A DNA stretch of 64,000 nucleotides from an uncultured Phascolarctobacterium sp. GTDB lineage: Bacteria; Bacillota; Negativicutes; Acidaminococcales; Acidaminococcaceae. Both the position numbers and the translations under genes were made by a program. The notes under the pieces were generated by a model, which was given only the letters and a program-made list of their open reading frames with translations, did no database searches and was not told the DNA's origin. Positions 35,471 through 43,984 of the stretch are shown one piece after another. Numbering within the stretch: the stretch's first letter is position 1; every line of letters begins with the position of its first letter. The stretch lies in NCBI GenBank assembly GCA_949288065.1, contig CASEIL010000001.1, positions 1 to 64,000 of the forward strand, read 5' to 3'.

Positions 35471-36331
35471 ATGGAGATAGATGTTCTGGCTGGCACGGTT
35501 CAGCCTGTTGATAAAACACTGGTTGCCAAAGCGCAGGAGCGTTTTGACAATTTAATTAAGCCGGTTGGCTCGCTGGCGAAACTGGAAGAAATGGCGACGC
35601 GCTATGCCGCTATTTACGGCAGCGCCGATAAAAACGACGTTAACTTTCCTAATAAAGCGCTTTTGCTGTGGACGGAGGACGCTGCGGAAGCGGCAGCCTA
35701 TATGCAGGGCAGCCGCCCCGTGTGCGTGCTGGCCCAAAACAGCGGCGTAAAGGCCGAAACCTTTTTAATAACGGCTGAAACTATGGAAGAAGCGCTTTTG
35801 GAGGGCGCACTTTTGGTGAAGGAAGCAGCCGGGCAAAACGGCGGGCAGCAGGTGCTGGCGTTTGGCTTTGCCGACAGCAGCGTGACGGAGTACGATTTGA
35901 ACGCTGCGGCAGAAACGGGCTACGACTTTTTGCAGCAGCTCGGCAGCAAAACCATCGCCGCTATGGCAGGCGGCATTTTGCAGGCAGCTGCTTTAAAGGT
36001 GCCTGTAATGCTGGATGGCGCTGCAACGGCTCTTGCTGCACTGGCGGCTGTTAAATACAATGCCAACGCCGCAGGTTATGTTTATGCGGGGCATGTATCG
36101 CAGGAACCGGGCATGGAAGATTTATTAACCGCCATCGGCCTTGCCGCGCCGCTGAGGCTGGATATAAAAATCTGCCACGGCGAGGGCGCTGTGCTGGCGT
36201 TGAGTTTACTTGACGCAGGCATTAAGGCTTATAAGGAAATGGAAACCTTTGCCGAAGCAGGCGTACACGTGGAGGTAAAGGAGTTCTCGCACGCCGAAGA
36301 ATTAAAGGCAGGCAAACAGGAGGCAAAGTAA
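35471..36331 (+). CDS. Diverged CobT paralogue (ArsA/ArsB-like candidate)
   Basis: 286 residues, clearly related to CobT: the N-terminal FDNLIKPVGSLAKLEEMATRYAAIYG (in part), GGILQAAALKVPVMLDGAAT and the C-terminal HGEGAVLALSLLDA with a retained Glu near residue 238. It is about 55 residues shorter, and the CGDHG and GxGNTT phosphate-site motifs are replaced (LLWTEDAAE, FADSSVTEY). In Veillonella and Sporomusa (both Negativicutes) two CobT homologues, ArsA and ArsB, act together to make phenolyl or cresolyl cobamides; this gene with the neighbouring cobT is a candidate for such a pair. Same operon as cobUTS. Confidence 0.8.
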   Translation: MEIDVLAGTVQPVDKTLVAKAQERFDNLIKPVGSLAKLEEMATRYAAIYGSADKNDVNFPNKALLLWTEDAAEAAAYMQGSRPVCVLAQNSGVKAETFLITAETMEEALLEGALLVKEAAGQNGGQQVLAFGFADSSVTEYDLNAAAETGYDFLQQLGSKTIAAMAGGILQAAALKVPVMLDGAATALAALAAVKYNANAAGYVYAGHVSQEPGMEDLLTAIGLAAPLRLDIKICHGEGAVLALSLLDAGIKAYKEMETFAEAGVHVEVKEFSHAEELKAGKQEAK

Positions 36332-36940
36332 ATGGGCAGGTTGTATCTTATCCGCCACGGCGAAACGGATTCCAACAAATGCTTTCGTTTTCAGGGGCAA
36401 ACCGATATTGAACTGAACGCTAAGGGCAGGCAGCAGGCGGAAATGCTGGCAGAGCATTTTAAAAACATCCCGCTTGATGCGGTGTATTGCAGCAGCCTTA
36501 AACGCGCCCGCCAGACCGCCGAACCTTTGGCAGCACTGCACGGGCTGGAGGTGCAGCCGGTAGACGCCATTAAGGAAATTGCCTTTGGCGAGTGGGAAGG
36601 GCTGACCTTTGACGAAATTAACGCTAAAGGGCTGGGGCAGGTTGACGAATTTTTTAAGAACCCGGGGCTGTGCCAGGTGCCCGGCGGCGAAAATTTTACC
36701 GCCGTTGCCGCACGTGTAGAGCCGTTTTTTAAAGAGTGCTTAAAGCTGATGGACGAAAAGGACATTGCCGTTGTGTCGCACGGCGGCATTATCCGCGTGC
36801 TGCTGTGCCTGTTTTTGGGCGTGGATTTAAACAATATCTGGAGCTTCAGCGTTGCTAATTGCAGTACCACCACGCTTGCCAAATGGCGCGGCTACAACAC
36901 CGTGCTGGAAAGCACCAATGCGCACTACTATTTGCGCTGA
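36332..36940 (+). CDS. cobC: Histidine phosphatase, probable alpha-ribazole phosphatase CobC
   Basis: 202 residues of the phosphoglycerate mutase-like superfamily: LIRHGETDSN with the phosphohistidine near residue 9, SSLKRARQTAEPL, EIAFGEWEGL and VVSHGGIIRVLL. In this operon it most likely removes the 5' phosphate of alpha-ribazole phosphate or of adenosylcobalamin phosphate. It starts directly after the stop of the CobT paralogue, with AGGAGG inside the preceding gene. Confidence 0.88.
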   Translation: MGRLYLIRHGETDSNKCFRFQGQTDIELNAKGRQQAEMLAEHFKNIPLDAVYCSSLKRARQTAEPLAALHGLEVQPVDAIKEIAFGEWEGLTFDEINAKGLGQVDEFFKNPGLCQVPGGENFTAVAARVEPFFKECLKLMDEKDIAVVSHGGIIRVLLCLFLGVDLNNIWSFSVANCSTTTLAKWRGYNTVLESTNAHYYLR

Positions 36941-36978
36941 TATTTGTTAGAAAATTGTTAAAAAACAGCCGCGGCGTA

Positions 36979-37137
36979 TTGACATTTGTATTTTAAAAAG
37001 ATATACTTTAAATAGTATATCTCTGTTGGTGCATCTTAGGGTTCATATCTTCTTTAATGCTTCTTGCATTTTTATCGAAGCCGTGGCACATCTACGAAGT
37101 CCTATGGGGTATGTTTAATGTAAGGAGCTGATTACAA
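36979..37137 (+). promoter_or_regulatory. Strong promoter and long 5' leader of a zinc-ribbon gene
   Basis: TTGACA (36979-36984), 17 bases, TATACT (37002-37007): a near-perfect sigma-A promoter. A palindrome GATATACT (37000-37007) / AGTATATC (37014-37021) covers the -10 and start site and may be an operator. A leader of about 115 bases follows before the Shine-Dalgarno AAGGAG, with at least one stem (GCTTC 37059-37063 / GAAGC 37077-37081). Such a long leader before a 96-residue protein suggests post-transcriptional control; it matches no RNA family I recognise. Confidence 0.6.
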
Positions 37138-37428
37138 ATGAAAGAAGACAAAACTTTAGTATGTAAGGAATGCGGCAAAGAATTTGTTTTTTCTGCTTCT
37201 GAACAGGAATTTTATGAATCCAAAGGCTTTACCAACGAACCGGGCCGCTGCCCCGCCTGCCGCCAGGCACGCAAACAGCGCCTCGGCATTGTAAGCGAAC
37301 GTCCTGCACGCCAGATGTATCCGGCAGTTTGCGCCGAATGCGGCAAAGAAACCGAAGTTCCGTTTAAACCTTCTGAGGACCGTCCGGTTTACTGCCGTGA
37401 GTGCTTCAACGCCCATCATCGTGCATAA
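37138..37428 (+). CDS. Double zinc-ribbon protein
   Basis: 96 residues. The N-terminal ribbon has CKEC (residues 9-12) paired with CPAC (about 39-42), in the family often called probable zinc-ribbon domain (zf-trcl). The C-terminal ribbon has CAEC (about 62-65) and CREC (about 83-86). No catalytic motif. Function unknown; it is highly conserved in Firmicutes and often strongly expressed. The strong promoter and terminator on either side show it is monocistronic. Confidence 0.85.
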   Translation: MKEDKTLVCKECGKEFVFSASEQEFYESKGFTNEPGRCPACRQARKQRLGIVSERPARQMYPAVCAECGKETEVPFKPSEDRPVYCRECFNAHHRA

Positions 37429-37440
37429 CAAACAAATACA

Positions 37441-37473
37441 GCCTGCCGTTTTTGCGGCAGGTTTTTGTTTTTT
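37441..37473 (+). terminator. Terminator after the zinc-ribbon gene
   Basis: CCTGCCG (37442-37448) pairs with CGGCAGG (37455-37461), followed by TTTTTGTTTTTT. Confidence 0.9.
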
Positions 37474-37506
37474 GCGGCAAATTTTATAAATAATGTGACA
37501 GAAACT

Positions 37507-37536
37507 TTGAGAAAATTTTGCAGGGTATGGTATAAT
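37507..37536 (+). promoter_or_regulatory. Promoter of the DUF2156 gene
   Basis: TTGAGA (37507-37512), 18 bases, TATAAT (37531-37536) with TGG directly before it. The extended TGGTATAAT form also occurs at several other promoters in this window. Confidence 0.65.
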
Positions 37537-37568
37537 ATTTTAATAAGAACAAAATTGGGGGTCATTTT

Positions 37569-38453
37569 ATTTTAAAACTTAAAGAAATTGCCGTCACAGA
37601 CAAGGCTGTTTTTGAAAGTTACATGTCGCGCCCGTATTATCACGGCTCGGAATGTGCTTTTGGCAACCTGTTTATGTGGCAGACCTGTTATGATATTTTT
37701 TGGACCGAAGCTCATGGCTTTCTGGTTATTAAAGTAAAACGCAACGATGTGGATTTCTTTTTGCAGCCGTTTGGCGGCGATGATAAAGACCTGCCTCTTT
37801 TAATGCAGGAAATTAAGGAATACAACGGCGGGCAGCCGTTTGAAATTCACGGTATTTACGAGGATGGCAGGGAAAGGCTTTTAAAGGCGTTCCCCGAGCT
37901 TGAAATGACGGACGACCGCGATAACTGGGACTATGTTTATTTGCAGCAGAATCTGGCGACGCTGGCGGGCCGTAAATACCACGGCAAAAAGAACCACTGC
38001 AACGCTTTTGTAAAAGAGTACCCGGATTATGTGTACGAGCCGATGGACCGCAGCAATATTGATGAATGCTTGGCCTTTGGCGATAAGTGGTGCGAGCGCC
38101 GCATGTCGGAAGACCCATCGCTGCAATGCGAAAAATGCGCCATCCACGAAGCGCTGGATAATTTTGAAGCGCTGAAGCTGCGCGGCGGCGTTATCCGCAT
38201 CGACGGCAAGGTAGAAGCCTTCAGCTTTGGCGAAAAAATTAACGACGATACCGCAGTGCTGCACGTGGAAAAGGCCAACCCCGAAATCCGCGGGCTGTAT
38301 TCAGTAATCAACCGCGATTTTGCCAAAAATGCGTGGGGCGACGTTACTTACCTGAACCGCGAGGAAGATATGGGGCACGAGGGCCTGCGCAAAGCCAAGG
38401 AATCGTACAAACCGGAATTTATGGTTAAAAAATATTCTACCATTTTTAAATAA
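37569..38453 (+). CDS. DUF2156 domain protein, probable AUU start
   Basis: 294 residues if started at 37569. DUF2156 proteins are GNAT-fold enzymes related to the C-terminal domain of MprF lysyl-phosphatidylglycerol synthase; this one is soluble, with no membrane segments. The first ATG in frame is 37623, but the 18 codons before it (LKLKEIAVTDKAVFESY) match the usual family N-terminus and contain no ATG, GTG or TTG. The ATT at 37569 is seven bases after GGGGGT and is the best start. Adjacent to a second GNAT-type gene. Substrate unknown. Confidence 0.8.
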   Translation: MLKLKEIAVTDKAVFESYMSRPYYHGSECAFGNLFMWQTCYDIFWTEAHGFLVIKVKRNDVDFFLQPFGGDDKDLPLLMQEIKEYNGGQPFEIHGIYEDGRERLLKAFPELEMTDDRDNWDYVYLQQNLATLAGRKYHGKKNHCNAFVKEYPDYVYEPMDRSNIDECLAFGDKWCERRMSEDPSLQCEKCAIHEALDNFEALKLRGGVIRIDGKVEAFSFGEKINDDTAVLHVEKANPEIRGLYSVINRDFAKNAWGDVTYLNREEDMGHEGLRKAKESYKPEFMVKKYSTIFK

Positions 38454-38464
38454 AAGAGGGCTTT

Positions 38465-39643
38465 ATGGATTTCAGGCTTTTAAACGCCCAGCTACTGCCG
38501 CAGGCGGCAGATTTGTGGGACTACTGCTTTGAAAAAAAGGGCGACCCTTTTTTTGAGTGGTATTTTAAGGAATATTGTTTAAAGCAAAACAGCATTATTG
38601 GCGGGTTTGACGGCGATAAACTGGCGTGCATGCTGCACTTAAACCCGTATGCCATAACGCTGCGCGGGCAGCAGGTGCGCCTGCCCTACATTGTGGGCGT
38701 GGCAACCGCGCCGGAATACCGCGGGCAGCATTTAACACGCCCGCTTTTAGAAACCGCCTTTACCGTTTTGCGGGCGCAGGGCGCGGCGTTTGCGCTGTTA
38801 ATGCCCATTAACCCCGCCATTTACACGCCGTATGGCTTTAGCTACTGCTATTACCGCCATTATTACAAGCTGCCGCTGACAGAGCTTAAACACCTGCCGC
38901 CGGTGCAAAATGTTAAACTTGTGCGTTACGCAGATATAACAGAAGGTTTGGCAGCAGCCGATGCTGTTTACACTGCCTGCGGGCAGGAACTGAACGGCAT
39001 GGCAGTGCGCAGCAAAGCCAAATGGCAGGAGCTTTTGCGCGGCTACGCAGCCGAAAAGGTAATGCTGGCAGCGGCTATGCAAAATGACAGGCCGGTTGGC
39101 TATATGCTGTATAGCATCGCCGGAGGTACGTTTAAAGTGCAGGAAATGCTGACGCTGAATAACGAGGCGCAAACCGCGCTTCTGCGTTACGCAGCGGGGC
39201 ATTTAAGCGACGCCGAAACGCTGGAATGGCTGGCAGAACCCGGCAATATGGCGCATCTTAATTTTGCGGGCGCAGATTATTGCGGCAGCGTAAGGCCATT
39301 TATGATGGCGCGCTGCATTAATATCCGCAAGGCGCTGGAGCTTTTGCCGGTGCCGCAGGGCACGGAAGGCGAGGCCACGCTTTTAATTACCGATAAGTTT
39401 TTGCCCTTAAACAACGGGCTTTTAAAAATAAAAGCGGCGGGCGGCGTGCTTACCCACGCCAGCACTATGGACGACGAGGACGTAGTAATGGATGTTGCCG
39501 CCTTTACGCAGCTTGTTTTCGGCACGTTCAGCTTTGACGAACTGGTGCGCGCCGCTAAAATAAAGGTTAATAATCCGCACCAAAGCGGCTTTTTGCGCAG
39601 CCTGTTCAGCACGCAGCGCAACTATATCAACGAGTATTATTGA
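38465..39643 (+). CDS. Eis-like GNAT acetyltransferase
   Basis: 392 residues. N-terminal acetyltransferase with VGVATAPEYRGQHLTRPLLE (acetyl-CoA binding Q/R-x-x-G-like loop), a middle domain, and a C-terminal sterol-carrier-like domain; this is the Eis architecture. Eis proteins acetylate amines such as aminoglycosides or polyamines, but the substrate here is unknown. It follows the DUF2156 gene by 11 bases and has AGAGGG before the ATG. Confidence 0.88.
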   Translation: MDFRLLNAQLLPQAADLWDYCFEKKGDPFFEWYFKEYCLKQNSIIGGFDGDKLACMLHLNPYAITLRGQQVRLPYIVGVATAPEYRGQHLTRPLLETAFTVLRAQGAAFALLMPINPAIYTPYGFSYCYYRHYYKLPLTELKHLPPVQNVKLVRYADITEGLAAADAVYTACGQELNGMAVRSKAKWQELLRGYAAEKVMLAAAMQNDRPVGYMLYSIAGGTFKVQEMLTLNNEAQTALLRYAAGHLSDAETLEWLAEPGNMAHLNFAGADYCGSVRPFMMARCINIRKALELLPVPQGTEGEATLLITDKFLPLNNGLLKIKAAGGVLTHASTMDDEDVVMDVAAFTQLVFGTFSFDELVRAAKIKVNNPHQSGFLRSLFSTQRNYINEYY

Positions 39644-39667
39644 AATTAAAGCAGGGAGGCTGATTTA

Positions 39668-42600
39668 ATGGACAAAATCAGACGCATGTTTGTAGAGAAA
39701 AAAGATGCTTTTGCCGTTGAAGCAAGGGGCCTTTTGGCCGATTTGCAGACCAACCTCGGCATGAAGGGCTTAACCGGCATCCGCGTTATTAACCGTTACG
39801 ATGTAATGGGCGTAACCGACGAGGAGTTTGCCGCTGCCAAAGCGCTTGTGCTGAGCGAGCCGCCGGTTGACACCGTTGTTGACGAAACGCTGGAGGTGCC
39901 CGCAGGCTGCCGCGCCTTTGCCGTGGAATTTTTGCCCGGCCAGTACAACCAGAGGGAAGACTTTGCTGCGCAGTGCATTCAGCTGATTACGCAGAAGGAG
40001 CGCCCACTGGTAGCTTCTGCCAAGGTGTATATTTTGTCCGGCACAATCAGCGACGAAGAGCTGGCCAAAATTAAGGCTTACTGCATTAACCCCATTGAAG
40101 CGCGCGAGGCTGCCTGGGAAAAACCCGAAACCCTTGTGCAAACCTGCGAGGAACCCGAGAAGGTTAAATCCGTAGAAGGCTTTTTAACCTTTACCAAAGA
40201 AGAAATGGAAGCCTACCGTGCAGCCAACGGCTTTGCCATGAGCCTTGAGGATTTGCTGTGGTGCCAGAAATACTTTAACGAAGAACACCGCGAGCCGACC
40301 GTGACGGAAATTAAGGTGCTGGATACTTACTGGTCCGACCACTGCCGCCACACCACGTTTATGACGCAGATTGAGGACGTGGAGATTGAGCCCGGCCTTT
40401 ACACCCAGCCGGTGCAGGCTGCGCTGGATAAATACATGGCTGCGCGCGACGAGGTTTACGGTGCTGATACTAAACGCCCGGTAACCTTAATGGACATTGC
40501 CGTTATCGGCATGAAAAAGCTGCGCGCCGAAGGCAAACTGGACGATTTGGACGAATCGGAAGAAATTAACGCCTGCACCATTGTTGTGCCAATCGAAGTG
40601 GACGGCAAAACCGAAGAATGGCTGCTGCTGTTTAAAAACGAAACCCATAACCACCCGACGGAAATTGAACCGTTCGGCGGCGCTGCAACCTGCCTTGGCG
40701 GCGCTATCCGCGACCCGCTTTCCGGCCGTGCCTATGTATATCAGGCTATGCGCGTAACCGGCGCTGCCGACCCGCGCGTACCTGTTGAGGACACCCTGCC
40801 CGGCAAGCTGCCGCAGCGTAAAATCACTATCGGCGCTGCTGCCGGTTACAGTTCCTACGGCAACCAGATTGGCCTTGCCACAGGGCATGTACAGGAATAT
40901 TACCACGATAAATTTGTTGCCAAACGCATGGAAGTTGGCGCTGTTGTAGGCGCTGTACCCCGTAACCTTGTTAAGCGCGAAACGCCGGAACCGGGCGACC
41001 TGTTAGTGCTGCTCGGCGGAAGAACCGGCCGTGACGGCTGCGGCGGCGCAACCGGCTCTTCTAAAGAGCACACCGTTGATTCGCTGGCAAGCTGCGGCGC
41101 AGAAGTGCAGAAGGGCAACCCGCCGACCGAGCGCAAAATTCAGCGTTTGTTCCGCAATCCGGAAGTAACGCCGATGATTAAACGCTGCAACGACTACGGC
41201 GCGGGCGGCGTATCCGTTGCCAACGGCGAATTAGCTGACGGCATGGTTATTAACCTTGATAAAGTACCGAAAAAATACGAAGGGATGGACGGCACCGAAC
41301 TTGCCATTTCCGAATCGCAGGAACGCATGGCGCTGGTTATCGCCCCGGAAAATATTAAAAAATTTGTGGCTTTCGCCGATGAAGAAAACCTTGAAGCAAC
41401 CGTTATTGGCGAAGTTACCGATACCAGCCGCCTTGTTATGTTCTGGCGCGGCGATAAGATTGTTGACCTTAGCCGCGACTTTTTGAACACCAATGGCGTG
41501 GCACAGCATGCCGACGTTAAGGTTTGCTGCACCGAAGAGGAATGCGTATTTGACAAGCTGCCAGCAGAGGTTGCAGGCAAAGCCCTGAAAGACGCATGGC
41601 TGGCTAACCTTGGCAGGCTGAATGTTTGCAGCCAGAAGGGTTTAAGCGAACGCTTTGACAGCACCATCGGCCGCGGCACCGTACTGATGCCGTTCGGCGG
41701 CAAAAAACAGCTTACCCCGTCTGAGGGTATGGTTGGCCGTCTGCCCGTGCTGCACGGCAAAACCACTGCGGCTTCCGTTATGGCGTGCGGCTATAACCCC
41801 GACGTTGCCTGCTGGAGCCCGTTCCACGGTGCAATGTACGCAGTTGTGGAATCCGTAACCCGCGCTGTTGCACTGGGCGCCGACCCGGCCAAGCTGCGCC
41901 TGACCTGTCAGGAATACTTCCCCAAACTGCACACCACCGAACTGTGGGGCCAGCCGTTTGCAGCACTGCTCGGTGCTTTTACAGCGCTGGACGCTTTGGA
42001 ACTGCCTGCTATCGGCGGCAAGGACAGCATGAGCGGCACCTTTATGGATAAAACCGTTCCGCCGACACTGGTTTCCTTCGCGGTTGACGTTATCGACGGC
42101 GACAAAGCCGTATCGGCAGAATTTAAACAGGCAGGCAGCAAGGTTGTATTCCTTTCCTGCCCGCGCGATAACAGCGAGATGCCCGACTTCACCGCGCTGA
42201 AAGCTAACCTCACCGCAGTGCACAAGGCCATTCTGGCAGGTAAAATCAGCGCCGCCGCTGCTGTAAAAGAGGGCGGCATTGCAGCGCTTATTACCACTAT
42301 GTGCCTCGGCAACAACCTTGGCTTTGAATTTATTAAACCCTACAACGACACCGACGGCCTGTTTACCTTGCAGCCGGGCGGCATGGTGCTGGAGCTTGCC
42401 GCAGGTACAAGTCCGGAAGACCTGTTTGAAGGGCTTGACTATATGCTTTTGGGCCATACGTCCGAAAAACCGGTTATTGCCATTAACGACGACGTTATTG
42501 CCATCGACGAGGCAGAAGCTGCTTACAGCGCACCGCTGGAAGGCATTTTCCCCTCCAAAACAGCAGATAAGGACGACAAAGACATTGACCTGCCGCTTTA

Positions 42601-43438
42601 CAAGGCGGAGCTGCCCTTAACCGCACCGGTAACCATCGCCAAACCGCGCGTATTTATTCCGGTGTTCCCGGGTATTAACTGCGAATACGACAGCGCCCGT
42701 GCCTTTGAAGACGCAGGCGCAGTTGCCGAGACCTTTATCGTGCGCAACCTTACCCCGCAGGCGGTTGAAGAATCCGTTGAAGCGATGGTAAAAATGATTA
42801 ACAACGCGCAAATTGTAATGCTTCCGGGCGGCTTCAGCGCCGGCGATGAACCGGACGGCAGCGGCAAATTTATTGCTACCATGCTGCGCAACCCGCGCAT
42901 TAAAGAAGCTATTGAACGCCTGTTAAACGACCGCGACGGTTTGATGCTCGGCATCTGCAACGGCTTCCAGGCACTGGTTAAACTCGGCCTTGTGCCTTAC
43001 GGCGAAATCCGCGATATGCAGGCTGACAGCCCGACGCTGACTTTTAACAACATCGGCCGCCATGTATCGCAGATTGTAAGCACACGCATTGTTTCCAATA
43101 AATCCCCGTGGTTCAGCGCTGTTGAACCGGGCGAGATTCATTCCGTTGCCGTATCCCACGGCGAAGGCCGCTTCTACGCGCCGGAAGAAACCATTAAAAC
43201 GCTGTTTGCCAACGGCCAGGTTGCAACGCAGTACGTTGACGAAAACGGCAAGCCGACCATGGCAATGCCGTACAACCCCAACGGCTCGCTGTACGCTATC
43301 GAAGGCATTACCAGCCCCGACGGCAGAATCCTTGGCAAAATGGGCCACACCGAACGCTTCGTGCCCGGCCTGTTCCAGAACATCAGCGGTAATAAAGACC
43401 AGAAAATCTTTATTAGCGGCGTAAATTATTTTAAATAA
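39668..43438 (+). CDS. purL: Phosphoribosylformylglycinamidine synthase (single-chain PurL)
   Basis: 1256 residues. Fourth step of purine synthesis: ATP- and glutamine-dependent conversion of FGAR to FGAM. The N-terminal part is PurS-like, followed by two AIRS-type halves (ETHNHPTEIEPFGGAATCLGG; GYNPDVACWSPFHGAMYAV) and a C-terminal glutamine amidotransferase domain with the nucleophile in GICNGFQALVKLG near residue 1095 and later HGEGRF. This long all-in-one form occurs in several anaerobic Firmicutes and in Bacteroidetes. Good GGGAGG before the ATG. Monocistronic. Confidence 0.96.
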   Translation: MDKIRRMFVEKKDAFAVEARGLLADLQTNLGMKGLTGIRVINRYDVMGVTDEEFAAAKALVLSEPPVDTVVDETLEVPAGCRAFAVEFLPGQYNQREDFAAQCIQLITQKERPLVASAKVYILSGTISDEELAKIKAYCINPIEAREAAWEKPETLVQTCEEPEKVKSVEGFLTFTKEEMEAYRAANGFAMSLEDLLWCQKYFNEEHREPTVTEIKVLDTYWSDHCRHTTFMTQIEDVEIEPGLYTQPVQAALDKYMAARDEVYGADTKRPVTLMDIAVIGMKKLRAEGKLDDLDESEEINACTIVVPIEVDGKTEEWLLLFKNETHNHPTEIEPFGGAATCLGGAIRDPLSGRAYVYQAMRVTGAADPRVPVEDTLPGKLPQRKITIGAAAGYSSYGNQIGLATGHVQEYYHDKFVAKRMEVGAVVGAVPRNLVKRETPEPGDLLVLLGGRTGRDGCGGATGSSKEHTVDSLASCGAEVQKGNPPTERKIQRLFRNPEVTPMIKRCNDYGAGGVSVANGELADGMVINLDKVPKKYEGMDGTELAISESQERMALVIAPENIKKFVAFADEENLEATVIGEVTDTSRLVMFWRGDKIVDLSRDFLNTNGVAQHADVKVCCTEEECVFDKLPAEVAGKALKDAWLANLGRLNVCSQKGLSERFDSTIGRGTVLMPFGGKKQLTPSEGMVGRLPVLHGKTTAASVMACGYNPDVACWSPFHGAMYAVVESVTRAVALGADPAKLRLTCQEYFPKLHTTELWGQPFAALLGAFTALDALELPAIGGKDSMSGTFMDKTVPPTLVSFAVDVIDGDKAVSAEFKQAGSKVVFLSCPRDNSEMPDFTALKANLTAVHKAILAGKISAAAAVKEGGIAALITTMCLGNNLGFEFIKPYNDTDGLFTLQPGGMVLELAAGTSPEDLFEGLDYMLLGHTSEKPVIAINDDVIAIDEAEAAYSAPLEGIFPSKTADKDDKDIDLPLYKAELPLTAPVTIAKPRVFIPVFPGINCEYDSARAFEDAGAVAETFIVRNLTPQAVEESVEAMVKMINNAQIVMLPGGFSAGDEPDGSGKFIATMLRNPRIKEAIERLLNDRDGLMLGICNGFQALVKLGLVPYGEIRDMQADSPTLTFNNIGRHVSQIVSTRIVSNKSPWFSAVEPGEIHSVAVSHGEGRFYAPEETIKTLFANGQVATQYVDENGKPTMAMPYNPNGSLYAIEGITSPDGRILGKMGHTERFVPGLFQNISGNKDQKIFISGVNYFK

Positions 43439-43452
43439 AATAAAGGCTGAAT

Positions 43453-43488
43453 AAAAAGCTCCCATACTAAAAAGTATGGGAGCTTTTT
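43453..43488. terminator. Bidirectional terminator
   Basis: AAAAAGCTCCCATACT (43453-43468) pairs perfectly with AGTATGGGAGCTTTTT (43473-43488) around a four-base loop. With T-runs on both strands it serves purL and the convergent HTH gene. Confidence 0.95.
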
Positions 43489-43503
43489 GCTATACACTAA
43501 CTT

Positions 43504-43926
43504 TCACTCCAAAACGGCTAATTCGTTTTCCAGCAGCGTATCGTTAATATCGGATAAATTTTTGCAGTGTTTAATGCCGTAATAAATTAAGCTATCGCGG
43601 CGGTCGCGCACATACAGCGGGCGCTCTTTGGCGTATTTCAGCAGCTTTTGCGCTTCGTCAATGCTGGCGCGTACAGCAATGGCAAGTATAATCAGCCTGT
43701 CGCGGCTGGGCTTTTTGGCGCCGCTTAAAATATGGTAGGCGTAAGTACGCTCTAAATTAGTGGCGGCAACAAGCTCTGCCCTGCTGATGTTTTTGCTCTC
43801 CATCAAAGAACGCAAATACTCCATTGCCGCAGGGTAAGCCAGTTCTTCACTGTTCTGGCGGCAAAAATCCTTAAACGAGCGGGCGCGCGTCAGCTCGCTC
43901 TGCAAATCTTCGGTAGATTTATCCAT
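43504..43926 (-). CDS. HTH regulator with conserved C-terminal tail
   Basis: 140 residues. A helix-turn-helix lies at about residues 45-75 (ISRAELVAATNLERTYAYHI), followed by a helical tail to the end. The whole 35-135 region is homologous to the C-terminal 100 residues of the macro-domain protein at 52730-53716 (compare SIDEAQKLLKYA with [12 protein letters not shown] and LIYYGIKHCKNLSDIN with [17 protein letters not shown]). Divergent from the kinase gene 58 bases away, so the two likely share a control region and pathway. Target genes unknown. Confidence 0.8.
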   Translation of the reverse strand: MDKSTEDLQSELTRARSFKDFCRQNSEELAYPAAMEYLRSLMESKNISRAELVAATNLERTYAYHILSGAKKPSRDRLIILAIAVRASIDEAQKLLKYAKERPLYVRDRRDSLIYYGIKHCKNLSDINDTLLENELAVLE

Positions 43927-43984
43927 AATGCACCTCGCTTTTATGTGTTATAATATTATACAACAAATTAACGGGCGGGGCAAA

